Below are positions 18,918 to 27,442 of a stretch of 33,097 nt of DNA, piece after piece (position 1 is the stretch's first letter; every line of letters begins with the position of its first letter). The stretch is from CADEED01 sp039930985 (lineage in GTDB: Bacteria > Pseudomonadota > Gammaproteobacteria > Steroidobacterales > Steroidobacteraceae), in NCBI GenBank assembly GCA_039930985.1, contig JBDTSV010000043.1, positions 1 through 33,097 on the forward strand, written 5' to 3'. The notes below the pieces were generated by a model. The model did no database searches and had not been told where the DNA came from. It was given only the letters and a program-made list of their open reading frames with translations. Position numbers and translations under genes: made by a program.

Positions 18918-19313
18918 CTACTTCTTCGCGAGCAGGTCGCGGATTTCCGTCAGCAGCACTTCCTGGCGCGGAGCGGTCGGTGCCGGCGCGGCCGGGTCGG
19001 GCTTCTTGAGTTTGTTGAGAGCGCGAATCATCATGAACAGGACCAGCGCGACGATCAGGAACTGGAACACGATCTGCAGGAAGTTGCCGTATTTCCACAG
19101 CACTTCTGTCTTGCCGTCGGCGCCCAAGCCAAGACTCAATGCGAGGTCGGAGAAGTTCACATCACCAATGACCTTGCCGAGCGGCGGCATGATCACGTCT
19201 TCCACCAGAGAGGCGACGATCTTGCCGAACGCGGCGCCGATGATCACACCGACCGCCATGTCGATGACGTTGCCCTTCATGGCAAATTCTTTGAATTCTT
19301 TTCCGAGACCCAT
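18918..19313 (-). CDS. mscL: Large-conductance mechanosensitive channel
   Basis: A pentameric inner-membrane channel that opens under hypo-osmotic shock. Its 131 aa include the conserved N-terminal FKEFAMKGNVIDMAVGVIIG (S1 amphipathic helix plus TM1), GKIVASLVEDVIMPP, a periplasmic loop, TM2 (FLQIVFQFLIVALVLFMMIRALNK) and the C-terminal bundle helix VLLTEIRDLLAKK. A GGAG ribosome-binding site lies 6 nt before the ATG. In E. coli mscL is also close to rplQ, so this looks like a conserved neighbourhood. Here the native upstream region is cut by the RAYT element, whose left repeat starts 2 nt beyond the ribosome-binding site. Confidence 0.96.
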   Translation of the reverse strand: MGLGKEFKEFAMKGNVIDMAVGVIIGAAFGKIVASLVEDVIMPPLGKVIGDVNFSDLALSLGLGADGKTEVLWKYGNFLQIVFQFLIVALVLFMMIRALNKLKKPDPAAPAPTAPRQEVLLTEIRDLLAKK

Positions 19314-19327
19314 GGCTTACTCCTGAA

Positions 19328-19349
19328 AAAGGGGACAGATCTATTTTTC
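19328..19349 (+). repeat. Left 22-bp inverted repeat of the RAYT element
   Basis: Contains GGGGACAGATCTATTTTT and is the exact reverse complement of 20185-20206. It lies 2 nt outside the mscL ribosome-binding site. From memory, GGGGACAGAT(C/T)TATTTT-like sequences are common near RAYT genes in Proteobacteria. Confidence 0.9.
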
Positions 19350-19428
19350 TCGATTGGCAGGTCTTTTATGGAGCGACCTGTTACCCCAACGCCGCGTACG
19401 CTATCCCCGACAGCCGACGGAGGCAAGG

Positions 19429-20121
19429 ATGCCGCGACGGACTCGAATTGCGATTGCGTATTTTCCTCATCACATCGTTCAGCGCGGTCACCGCCGCGCA
19501 GATGTCTTCTTCAGCGATCTGGACCGCGCCGACTATCTCAATACCCTCGTGGAATGTCGCTCGGCGATGGGCCTCAAGGTCTACGCGTATTGCCTCATGA
19601 GCAACCATGTTCATCTGGTGGTGGATCCAGGCGCTGATTCCTCCGGTATCAGCAGGCTGATGAAACGACTGGCGGGTCGTCACGCGCGCCGCCTGAACAC
19701 AATCCACGGATGGAGCGGCGCCTTGTGGGAGAGCCGCTTCAAGTGCAGTCCAATAGACACGGACCGTTACCTTTTGGCCTGCGGGCGATATGTCGACCTG
19801 AATCCGGTACGCGCAAAAATCGTCAGCACACCGGAAGAATACAGTTGGTCTAGCTACCGCGCTCGCGCCGGACTCGCGGAATGCCCGTTTCTCGATCCTG
19901 ATCCGTCGCTGCTTGCGCTGGCTCACACGGAGGACAGGCGCGCCGCCTGCTATCGCCAGATCGCCGCCATGCCATTCGATGAAAGCGATTTGCGGCTGAT
20001 ACGCGGTCAACTGCAACGAAACCAGCTCACCGGCGATGACCAATTCGTGCAAACCGTACTTCGCCACGCAGGCATTCACGTCCCGATTCGGCAGCGCGGA
20101 AGGCCGCGCAAGGGCCGCTGA
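19429..20121 (+). CDS. REP-associated tyrosine transposase (Y1/HUH)
   Basis: Encodes 230 aa. The N-terminal block YFPHHIVQRGHRR is typical of this family. The HUH metal motif is H60-V-H62 in NHVHLVV, and the nucleophilic tyrosine is Y121 in GRYVDLNPVRAKIV. The enzyme nicks single-stranded DNA at REP-type hairpins and forms a 5'-phosphotyrosine link. The tail (RGRPRKGR) is basic. The ATG at 19429 has GGAGG five bases upstream; the frame is open from 19354 but that region lacks homology. All key residues are intact, so the enzyme may be active. Flanking repeats and the nearby hairpin are candidate substrates. Confidence 0.92.
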   Translation: MPRRTRIAIAYFPHHIVQRGHRRADVFFSDLDRADYLNTLVECRSAMGLKVYAYCLMSNHVHLVVDPGADSSGISRLMKRLAGRHARRLNTIHGWSGALWESRFKCSPIDTDRYLLACGRYVDLNPVRAKIVSTPEEYSWSSYRARAGLAECPFLDPDPSLLALAHTEDRRAACYRQIAAMPFDESDLRLIRGQLQRNQLTGDDQFVQTVLRHAGIHVPIRQRGRPRKGR

Positions 20122-20152
20122 GTGCCGGCGGCATCGATTCGGTGGCGGAACG

Positions 20153-20180
20153 CAAACAGGCGCCTTACGGCGCCTGTTTG
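20153..20180. terminator. Perfect 12-bp hairpin, probable bidirectional terminator or RAYT structure
   Basis: A 12-bp perfect stem (CAAACAGGCGCC and its complement) with a TTAC loop lies between the 3' ends of the transposase gene and rplQ. The short TTTG/CAAA ends are weak U-tracts on both strands, so it may end transcripts from both sides. It could equally be a REP-like hairpin recognised by the transposase. Confidence 0.6.
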
Positions 20181-20184
20181 TCGG

Positions 20185-20206
20185 GAAAAATAGATCTGTC
20201 CCCTTT
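20185..20206 (-). repeat. Right 22-bp inverted repeat of the RAYT element
   Basis: Exact reverse complement of the left repeat. Its outer end overlaps two bases of the rplQ stop codon (TAA at 20207-20205). Confidence 0.9.
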
Positions 20207-20801
20207 ATTTCGAAGATTTCTTCTTCTTCGGAGCAGCCTTTTTCTTCTTGGCCACGCCGCCCGTCTTCTTGGCGGCCTTCTTCGCGACAGCCTTGGCGGC
20301 GTTCGCTTCCTTGGCGGCCTTTTCGCGGCCCTTCTTCTCGGCCTTGGCCTTCGCTTTGTCTTCTTTCGGGGCCTTGGCTACCTTCGGCGCCTCGACCTTC
20401 TTGGCCTTCTTGTCTTCCGGCGCGGCCTCGACGGCCTCCGGGGCCGAACGCTCCACCAGCTGCATCAGCGCCATCGGGGCGTTGTCGCCCGGACGGGGAG
20501 CCATGTGCAGGATGCGCGTGTAGCCACCCGGACGCGCCTTGAAGCGCGGGCCGATGGTATCGAACAGCTTGGCGACGATCTCGGTGTCGCGCAGGCGCGA
20601 GAACGCGAGACGGCGGTTGGACTCGCTGTCTTCCTTGCCGAGGGTGATCAACGGCTCGACCACGCGACGAAGCTCTTTGGCCTTCGGAATCGTGGTGCGG
20701 ATGGTCTCGTGACGCAGCAGCGCCACCGACAGGTTGCGCAGCAGCGCGTGCCTGTGGGAGCTGTTACGCGACAGCTGCCTGCCGGAAAGATGATGACGCA
20801 T
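20205..20801 (-). CDS. rplQ: 50S ribosomal protein L17 with long Lys/Ala tail
   Basis: The first 125 residues are a standard L17 (MRHHLSGRQLSRNSSHRHAL, RLRDTEIVAKLFD, GGYTRILHM), which helps fold domain III of 23S rRNA near the exit tunnel. About 70 extra residues follow, rich in Lys and Ala (KKAKKVEAPKVAKAPKEDK, ending KKKKAAPKKKKSSK), making 198 aa instead of about 127. The tail is likely disordered and RNA-binding. It is the last gene of the alpha operon and its stop codon is partly made by the RAYT repeat. The start is 28 nt after rpoA. Confidence 0.95.
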   Translation of the reverse strand: MRHHLSGRQLSRNSSHRHALLRNLSVALLRHETIRTTIPKAKELRRVVEPLITLGKEDSESNRRLAFSRLRDTEIVAKLFDTIGPRFKARPGGYTRILHMAPRPGDNAPMALMQLVERSAPEAVEAAPEDKKAKKVEAPKVAKAPKEDKAKAKAEKKGREKAAKEANAAKAVAKKAAKKTGGVAKKKKAAPKKKKSSK

Positions 20802-20829
20802 TTACTTCGTTCCTAACTAAATCAGATCT

Positions 20830-21834
20830 TCAGATCATTCCGCGGTCAGCGTCGTGCTTGAGACCAGCCGGCGGCCAGCCATCCAGACGCATGCCGAGCA
20901 TGAGGCCGTGGCTCTGCAGCACTTCCTTGATCTCGGTGAGCGACTTCTTGCCGAGGTTCGGGGTACGAAGCAGCTCGACTTCGGTGCGCTGCACGAGGTC
21001 GCCGATGTAGTGGATGTTCTCGGCCTTCAAGCAGTTGGCCGAACGCACGGTGAGTTCGAGCTCGTCGACGGGCCGCAGCAGCAGCGGGTCGAACTGCATT
21101 TCGGAAACCTTGGTGGAGGCTTCTTCTTCACCCTGCAGATCCACGAACACCGACAGCTGATCCTTGAGGATGCCGCCGGCGCGACGGATGGCTTCTTCCG
21201 CGTCGATGGTGCCGTTGGTCTCGATGTCGATGACCAGTTTGTCCAGGTCAGTGCGCTGTTCGACGCGGGCGGCGTCGACCATGTAGGTCACGCGACGCAC
21301 GGGCGAGAACGACGCGTCCAGCTGCAGGCGACCGATCGGACGACTCTGCTCTTCGAACGCGGCGCGATTCAGCGCCGGGCGATAGCCACGGCCACGCTCG
21401 ACGCGCAGCGTCATCGTCAGCTCGCCAGCCTTCGTGAGGTTGGCGATCACCAGCTCCGGGTTCACGACTTCGATGTCGTGGTCCGTGTGGATGTCACCAG
21501 CCGTCACTGGGCCCGGGCCCTTCTTCGACAGACGCAGCTCGGCGCTGTCGCGCGTGTGCATCTTGAGAGCGACCTGCTTCAAGTTCAGCAGGATGTCGAC
21601 GACGTCTTCCTGCACGCCTTCGATGCTGGTGTACTCATGGAGCACGCCTTCGATTTCCACTTCCGTGATCGCCGCGCCCGGCATGGACGACAACAATACG
21701 CGCCGCAGCGCGTTGCCGAGCGTGTGGCCGAAGCCGCGCTCGAACGGTTCGATGACGACACGAGCCTGGCGCGGAGCCGTGGGCTGCACCTTCACAACAC
21801 GGGGCTTCAGGAATTCGCTGACTGAACCTTGCAT
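20830..21834 (-). CDS. rpoA: RNA polymerase subunit alpha
   Basis: Encodes 334 aa from the ATG at 21834 (MQGSVSEFLKPRVVKV); the frame is open 60 nt further but without homology. The N-terminal dimerisation and assembly domain shows FERGFGHTLGNALRRVLLSS. The C-terminal domain contains ELTVRSANCLKAENIHYIGD and TPNLGKKSLTEIKEVL, including the Arg, Asn, Cys and Lys residues that contact UP elements and activators. It is preceded by a 71-nt spacer holding two hairpins, the longest spacer in the ribosomal cluster. Confidence 0.98.
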   Translation of the reverse strand: MQGSVSEFLKPRVVKVQPTAPRQARVVIEPFERGFGHTLGNALRRVLLSSMPGAAITEVEIEGVLHEYTSIEGVQEDVVDILLNLKQVALKMHTRDSAELRLSKKGPGPVTAGDIHTDHDIEVVNPELVIANLTKAGELTMTLRVERGRGYRPALNRAAFEEQSRPIGRLQLDASFSPVRRVTYMVDAARVEQRTDLDKLVIDIETNGTIDAEEAIRRAGGILKDQLSVFVDLQGEEEASTKVSEMQFDPLLLRPVDELELTVRSANCLKAENIHYIGDLVQRTEVELLRTPNLGKKSLTEIKEVLQSHGLMLGMRLDGWPPAGLKHDADRGMI

Positions 21835-21847
21835 TCGTACCACCTTC

Positions 21848-21887
21848 CCCGCCGCTAGGCGGGATTTTTCAGCCCGCCGAAGGCGGG
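21848..21887 (-). promoter_or_regulatory. Twin GC hairpins between rpsD and rpoA
   Basis: Two 6-bp CCCGCC/GGCGGG hairpins lie side by side: 21873-21887 (3-nt loop) and 21848-21863 (4-nt loop). Arms are identical, so either left arm can pair with either right arm, giving alternative folds. On the rpoA strand no U-tract follows, so they are not a clear terminator. On the plus strand the 21848 hairpin is followed by ATTTTTC and could stop antisense transcripts. A role in mRNA processing or S4-mediated control is only inference. Confidence 0.5.
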
Positions 21888-21905
21888 TTAACAATCAAAA
21901 TCTGC

Positions 21906-22529
21906 TTACTTGCTGTAGAGCTCGACGACCAGGTTTTCGTTGATGTCGGGCAGGATCTCATCCCGTCCCGGCACCGACTTGAACACGCCGCGGAATTCCG
22001 TGCTGTTCACGTCCACCCACTCGGGCAGACCGACCTGCGTCGCGATCTGCATCGCGCTCTGGATGCGCAGCTGCTTCTTGGCCTTCTCGCGCACCGTGAT
22101 GACGTCGCCGGCCTTGCACTGGTACGAGGCGATCGTGACCACGCCATCGTTCACGGCGATCGACTTGTGCGACACCAGCTGGCGCGCTTCCGAGCGCGTC
22201 GAGGCGAAGCCCATGCGATACACGATGTTGTCCAGACGGCACTCGAGCAGCTTCAGCAGGTTTTCACCCGAGGAGCCCGTGCGGCGCGCCGCTTCGACGT
22301 AATAGTTCGAGAACTGGCGTTCCAGGACCCCATACATGCGGCGTAATTTCTGTTTTTCACGCAGCTGCAAGCCGTAATCGGAAATGCGCTGCTTGCGCTC
22401 GCCCTTGATGCCGCCCGGCGGCACCTGGAACTTGCACTTCGCTTCGAGCGGTTTGACGCCGCTCTTCAGAAAAAGATCCGTGCCCTCGCGACGCGAGAGC
22501 TTGCACTTGGGACCGGTGTACTTTGCCAT
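21906..22529 (-). CDS. rpsD: 30S ribosomal protein S4
   Basis: Encodes 207 aa. Initiates 30S assembly by binding the 5' domain of 16S rRNA; in E. coli it also represses translation of the alpha operon. The N-terminal region has only C9 and C32, so this is the zinc-free type. The S4 RNA-binding domain follows (ECRLDNIVYRMGFASTRSEA, RQLVSHKSIAVNDG). The C-terminus DINENLVVELYSK is typical. It starts 15 nt after rpsK. Confidence 0.97.
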   Translation of the reverse strand: MAKYTGPKCKLSRREGTDLFLKSGVKPLEAKCKFQVPPGGIKGERKQRISDYGLQLREKQKLRRMYGVLERQFSNYYVEAARRTGSSGENLLKLLECRLDNIVYRMGFASTRSEARQLVSHKSIAVNDGVVTIASYQCKAGDVITVREKAKKQLRIQSAMQIATQVGLPEWVDVNSTEFRGVFKSVPGRDEILPDINENLVVELYSK

Positions 22530-22544
22530 CTGTATTTGTCCTGC

Positions 22545-22976
22545 TTAAACGCGACGCTTTTTAGGCGGGCGGCAGCCGTTATGCGGAATCGGCGTGATGT
22601 CGGAAATGCTGGTGATCTTGAGACCGCAGGCGTTCAGGGCACGCACCGCGGATTCGCGACCGGGGCCGGGGCCACCGACGCGGACTTCGACGTTTTTCAC
22701 GCCGTGTTCCTGCGCGGCATTGCCGGCTTTCTCCGCGGCCACCTGGGCTGCGAACGGCGTGGACTTGCGCGAACCGCGGAAGCCGCAACCGCCCGAGGTC
22801 GCCCAGGAAAGCGTGTTTCCCTGGCGATCGGTGATCGTGATGATCGTGTTGTTGAACGACGCGTGCACGTGGGCGATGCCGTCGAGCACGTTCTTGCGCG
22901 CCTTCTTCGGCTTCTTCGGGCCACCCGTCTGGGCGCCACCCGCTGCCGGGGCTTCTGCTTTCTTTTCGTCAGCCAT
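22545..22976 (-). CDS. rpsK: 30S ribosomal protein S11
   Basis: Encodes 143 aa, about 14 longer than E. coli S11 because of an N-terminal Ala/Gly/Lys segment (EAPAAGGAQTGGPKKPKKA). The core is typical: DGIAHVHASFNNTIITITD, TSGGCGFRGSRKSTPFAAQ, VGGPGPGRESA and ITDITPIPHNGC-like SISDITPIPHNGCRPPKKR. It binds the 16S platform and lines the mRNA exit near the E site. It starts 14 nt after rpsM. Confidence 0.97.
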   Translation of the reverse strand: MADEKKAEAPAAGGAQTGGPKKPKKARKNVLDGIAHVHASFNNTIITITDRQGNTLSWATSGGCGFRGSRKSTPFAAQVAAEKAGNAAQEHGVKNVEVRVGGPGPGRESAVRALNACGLKITSISDITPIPHNGCRPPKKRRV

Positions 22977-22990
22977 GTTCTAACTACCCT

Positions 22991-23371
22991 TTAAACCTTG
23001 CCCGGGGGCGCGTTCAACTTCACTGCCTGCTTGCGCGGGCCCTTGCGCGTGCGCGCGTTGGTGCGCGTGCGCTGGCCGCGGACCGGCAGGCCCTTGCGAT
23101 GACGTACGCCGCGATAGGCGCCGAGATCCATGAGCCGCTTGATGTTCATCGAATTCTCGCGGCGCAGGTCGCCTTCGACCGCGGTCTTGGCGAGCGCCGA
23201 GCGGATCGCGTTCACTTCCACTTCGGTGAGATCTTTCACCTTGGTGGTCGGCGCGATGCCGGTGGACGCGCAGATGTCCTTGGCGCGCGACCGACCCACA
23301 CCAAAGATGTGCGTGAGGCCGATGACCACGTGCTTGTTCATCGGAATGTTGATGCCGGCAATGCGTGCCAT
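22991..23371 (-). CDS. rpsM: 30S ribosomal protein S13
   Basis: Encodes 126 aa with MARIAGINIPMNKHVVIGLTH, the helix-two-turns-helix region (GVGRSRAKDICASTGI) and the basic tail GQRTRTNARTRKGPRK that reaches the P-site tRNA. It forms inter-subunit bridges with the 50S. It follows rpmJ by 15 nt. I saw no pseudoknot leader that I can call by eye. Confidence 0.97.
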   Translation of the reverse strand: MARIAGINIPMNKHVVIGLTHIFGVGRSRAKDICASTGIAPTTKVKDLTEVEVNAIRSALAKTAVEGDLRRENSMNIKRLMDLGAYRGVRHRKGLPVRGQRTRTNARTRKGPRKQAVKLNAPPGKV

Positions 23372-23386
23372 GTTCGATACCTTCTC

Positions 23387-23500
23387 TTAGCCCTGGCGCT
23401 GTTTGTGGCGCGGGTCTGCGCAAATGACGTATACGACGCCACGACGTCGCACGATCTTGCAGTTCTTGCAGATCTTCTTTACCGAGGGACGTACTTTCAT
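23387..23500 (-). CDS. rpmJ: 50S ribosomal protein L36
   Basis: A 37-aa gene, easily missed because it is short. The protein begins MKVRPSVKKICKNCKIVRRR and has the zinc ligands C11, C14, C27 and H32, so it is the zinc-binding (C+) form. L36 stabilises 23S rRNA domains II, V and VI. It sits in its usual place between secY (19 nt) and rpsM (15 nt). Confidence 0.96.
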   Translation of the reverse strand: MKVRPSVKKICKNCKIVRRRGVVYVICADPRHKQRQG

Positions 23501-23519
23501 GGTTATTGAGTCCTAAAAA

Positions 23520-24875
<1,356 letters not shown>

Positions 24876-24894
24876 TTACTGAGTGCCTTGTTCC

Positions 24895-25377
24895 TTAGGC
24901 CTGCTTCTTGGACTTGAGCTTCGCGGGCTTCGGCGGCAAAGGCAGAGCTTCGACCGATCCGCCAGCCTTCTCGATGGCCTCTTTCGCGCCCTTGGTGGCG
25001 CCGATGCCCTTGAGTGAATAGGCTTTTTTGATCTCGCCCGACAGCACGACCTTTGCGCGATCGGCAAATGTCGGGATGATGTTGGCCTTCTTCAAGGCCG
25101 CGATATCGACGACCGTGCCGTCGACCTTGGCGAGCTCGTCGAGACGCACTTCGGCCATTTCCATCTTCGAGCGGAAGCCGACTTTCGGCATCCGGCGCTG
25201 GATGGGCATCTGGCCGCCTTCGAAGCCGACCTTGTGATAACCGCCCTTGCGAGCGCGCTGGCCCTTCACGCCGCGGCCGCAGGTCTTGCCCTGGCCGGCG
25301 GAAGCGCCGCGTCCTACCCGCAGGCGCGTCTTGCGAGCGCCATGGGCCGGTTTCATGTCATTGAGTCGCATCGTCAT
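24895..25377 (-). CDS. rplO: 50S ribosomal protein L15
   Basis: Encodes 160 aa, with MRLNDMKPAHGARKTRLRVG and the Gly/Arg-rich extension GRGASAGQGKTCGRGVKGQ that penetrates the 23S core; the C-terminal tail is Lys-rich (KPAKLKSKKQA), longer than in E. coli (144 aa). Of the two ATGs (25377 and 25371), the first has GGAG at the better distance (about 8 nt). It begins 4 nt after rpmD. Confidence 0.96.
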   Translation of the reverse strand: MTMRLNDMKPAHGARKTRLRVGRGASAGQGKTCGRGVKGQRARKGGYHKVGFEGGQMPIQRRMPKVGFRSKMEMAEVRLDELAKVDGTVVDIAALKKANIIPTFADRAKVVLSGEIKKAYSLKGIGATKGAKEAIEKAGGSVEALPLPPKPAKLKSKKQA

Positions 25378-25381
25378 GGAA

Positions 25382-25564
25382 TTACTCCGAAACCTTTAAA
25401 AGGTGCGAAGCCACGTAAATCATGCCGCGGTTCTGCGGCGTGTCCGTGACCTGCACCGTCTGGTGCGGACGGCGAAGGCCCAGGCCGCGTACCGATGCCT
25501 GGATGTTCTTCAGCTGACCAGCCAGGCTCTTCTTGAGCGTGACGTTTATCTGTTTGTTAGCCAT
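25382..25564 (-). CDS. rpmD: 50S ribosomal protein L30
   Basis: Encodes 60 aa, the normal bacterial length. KQINVTLKKSLAG and LGLRRPHQTVQVTDTPQNRG match the family. L30 binds 5S/23S rRNA regions of the large subunit. It lies between rpsE (18 nt) and rplO (4 nt). Confidence 0.96.
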   Translation of the reverse strand: MANKQINVTLKKSLAGQLKNIQASVRGLGLRRPHQTVQVTDTPQNRGMIYVASHLLKVSE

Positions 25565-25582
25565 GGTGCCTCTCTACCGCGC

Positions 25583-26092
25583 TCAGGCCAGGATCTCTTC
25601 GAGTGACTTGCCGCGTTTGGCGGCAATCTGTTCCGGCGAATTCAGATTCGCCAGCGCCATGACGGTCGCGCGCACGACGTTGATCGGGTTGCGCGAGCCG
25701 TAGCTCTTGGCGAGCACGTTGCGCACGCCGGCGCACTCGAGCACCGCGCGCATGCCGCCACCGGCGATGACGCCAGTACCGTCGGACGCGGGCTGCATGT
25801 ACACCATGGTCGCGCCGTGGCCACCCTTGATGGCGAAGTGCAACGTGTCGTTCTTGAGAGCGACATTGACCATGTTCTTGCGGGCCTGCGCCATGGCCTT
25901 GCTGATCGCGACCGGCACTTCACGCGCCTTGCCGAAACCGAAGCCCACGCGGCCAGCGCCGTCGCCGACGACGGTCAGTGCGGTGAAGCCGAACTGACGT
26001 CCGCCCTTGACCACCTTGGCCGTGCGATTGACTGCAACCAGCTTCTCGAGGAACTCGTCCTGCGCCTGGTTCTTGTTGTCGGGTCGTGCCAT
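25583..26092 (-). CDS. rpsE: 30S ribosomal protein S5
   Basis: Encodes 169 aa. The N-terminal double-stranded RNA-binding-like domain shows VNRTAKVVKGGRQFGFTAL and VGDGAGRVGFGFGKAREVP; the spectinomycin-contact loop lies in the first block. The C-terminal domain shows GTGVIAGGGMRAVLECAGV. S5 acts in decoding fidelity and mRNA unwinding at the entry tunnel. Spacing is 14 nt from rplR. Confidence 0.97.
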   Translation of the reverse strand: MARPDNKNQAQDEFLEKLVAVNRTAKVVKGGRQFGFTALTVVGDGAGRVGFGFGKAREVPVAISKAMAQARKNMVNVALKNDTLHFAIKGGHGATMVYMQPASDGTGVIAGGGMRAVLECAGVRNVLAKSYGSRNPINVVRATVMALANLNSPEQIAAKRGKSLEEILA

Positions 26093-26106
26093 GTTGTTAG
26101 GTCCTG

Positions 26107-26466
26107 TTAAAACTCTAGGCCGGCTTCACGCGCGGCGTCGGCCAGCGCCTTGACGCGGCCGTGATACATGAAACCCGCGCGATCGAACGCGACCTTGGTG
26201 ACGCCCGCGGCTTTCGCCGCCGTGGCGATCGCAGTACCGACGGCCTTGGCGGCCTCGATGTTGCCGGTGCCCTTCAGGCCCTTGGCGACGGCTTCCTGCA
26301 CGGTCGAAGCCGTGGCAAGCACTTTGGAACCCTGCGAATCGAACACCTGCGCATAAATGTGCTGCGGCGTGCGATGGATCGTGAGACGGGCAACGCCCAG
26401 CTCGCGGATCTTCATGCGGGTCTTGATTGCGCGGCGCTGACGCCGCTCTTTTTTGGTGATCTGCAT
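26107..26466 (-). CDS. rplR: 50S ribosomal protein L18
   Basis: Encodes 119 aa with the basic N-terminus KKERRQRRAIKTRMKI, then RLTIHRTPQHIYAQVFD and the C-terminal VAFDRAGFMYHGRVKALAD. It binds 5S rRNA with L5 and forms the central protuberance. It begins 15 nt after rplF. Confidence 0.97.
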   Translation of the reverse strand: MQITKKERRQRRAIKTRMKIRELGVARLTIHRTPQHIYAQVFDSQGSKVLATASTVQEAVAKGLKGTGNIEAAKAVGTAIATAAKAAGVTKVAFDRAGFMYHGRVKALADAAREAGLEF

Positions 26467-26481
26467 ATGAGTGCCGAAGAA

Positions 26482-27009
26482 TTACTTCTTCTTGCCCTCC
26501 TTCATGACGATCTGCTCGCCTGAGTAGCGCACGCCCTTGCCCTTGTACGGCTCCGGCGGACGAATACCGCGAATCTTCGCGGCGACCTGGCCGACCTTCT
26601 GACGGTCGATGCCCCTGATGATGATTTCGGTCTGCGTCGGTGTTTCCATCGAGATGCCTTCCGGAATCGGGAAATTGACGGCGTGCGAGAAGCCCAGGGT
26701 CAGGCCCAGCACCTTGCCCTGCACCGCGGCGCGGTAACCGACGCCGACGAGCTCGAGCTTGCGCTCGTAACCGGTCGAAACGCCCGTCACCATGTTCGCG
26801 AGGTGCGCGCGCGCGGCGCCGGCCGACATGCGGCTCGCATCGCTTGCGTAGGCGCACACCAGCGTCTTGTCTTTCTGCTCGACCGACACGCCATCGGCGA
26901 CGACGAGACTGAGCTCGCCCTTGGCGCCTTTGACCTTGATCGTGTTCGCCGCGACCGTGGCGGTGACGCCCTGGGGCAGATCGACGGGTCGTTTTGCTAC
27001 TCGGCTCAT
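26482..27009 (-). CDS. rplF: 50S ribosomal protein L6
   Basis: Encodes 175 aa with two related L6 domains. It begins MSRVAKRPVDLPQGV and carries the C-terminal signature RGIRPPEPYKGKGVRYSGE near the sarcin-ricin loop and factor-binding site. It follows rpsH by 26 nt. Confidence 0.97.
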   Translation of the reverse strand: MSRVAKRPVDLPQGVTATVAANTIKVKGAKGELSLVVADGVSVEQKDKTLVCAYASDASRMSAGAARAHLANMVTGVSTGYERKLELVGVGYRAAVQGKVLGLTLGFSHAVNFPIPEGISMETPTQTEIIIRGIDRQKVGQVAAKIRGIRPPEPYKGKGVRYSGEQIVMKEGKKK

Positions 27010-27035
27010 AATGCTTGTCTCTTGGGCTTCTCTAG

Positions 27036-27431
27036 TTAGGCCACGATGCAGAGGACTTCGCCGCCCTGCCCGATAGCCCGCGCCTGTTTGTCCGTCATCA
27101 CACCCTTCGGCGTGCTGACGATCGCGGTACCGAGACCGCCCTGGATCTTCGGCAACTCGCTCTTGCTGCGGTAAATACGCAGGCCCGGACGCGAGACACG
27201 CTCGAGGCGGTCGATCACGGGGCGGCCTTCGTAGTACTTCAGCTCGATCGTCAACGTCTGTTTGACGCCTTCGCTCGCGGTGTGGAAGTCGCCGACATAG
27301 CCTTCGTCCTTCAACACCTTGACCAGGGCCGTCTTCAGTTTTGACGACGACACCGACACATCCGGCTTGCGCGCCATTTGCGCGTTGCGGATGCGGGTCA
27401 GGAGGTCGGCAATGGGATCAGTCATGCTCAT
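27036..27431 (-). CDS. rpsH: 30S ribosomal protein S8
   Basis: Encodes 131 aa, starting MSMTDPIADLLTRIRNAQ as in E. coli. The C-terminal RNA-binding block is STPKGVMTDKQARAIGQGGE. It organises the central domain of 16S rRNA; in E. coli it also represses the spc operon by binding a site near rplE. A GGAG site lies 8 nt before the first ATG, which therefore is preferred over the ATG two codons on. Confidence 0.97.
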   Translation of the reverse strand: MSMTDPIADLLTRIRNAQMARKPDVSVSSSKLKTALVKVLKDEGYVGDFHTASEGVKQTLTIELKYYEGRPVIDRLERVSRPGLRIYRSKSELPKIQGGLGTAIVSTPKGVMTDKQARAIGQGGEVLCIVA

Positions 27432-27442
27432 GCCATTCGCTC

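Larger units (their letters stand above)
19328..20206 (+). mobile_element. RAYT (REP-associated tyrosine transposase) element, 879 bp
   Basis: The element is bounded by two perfect 22-bp inverted repeats (19328-19349 and 20185-20206) and carries a single Y1/HUH transposase gene plus a 12-bp perfect hairpin near the right end. It sits between the alpha operon and mscL and is oriented against both. No short direct target duplication is evident, as expected for Y1-type elements. Boundaries are taken from the repeats and are inference beyond that. Confidence 0.8.
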
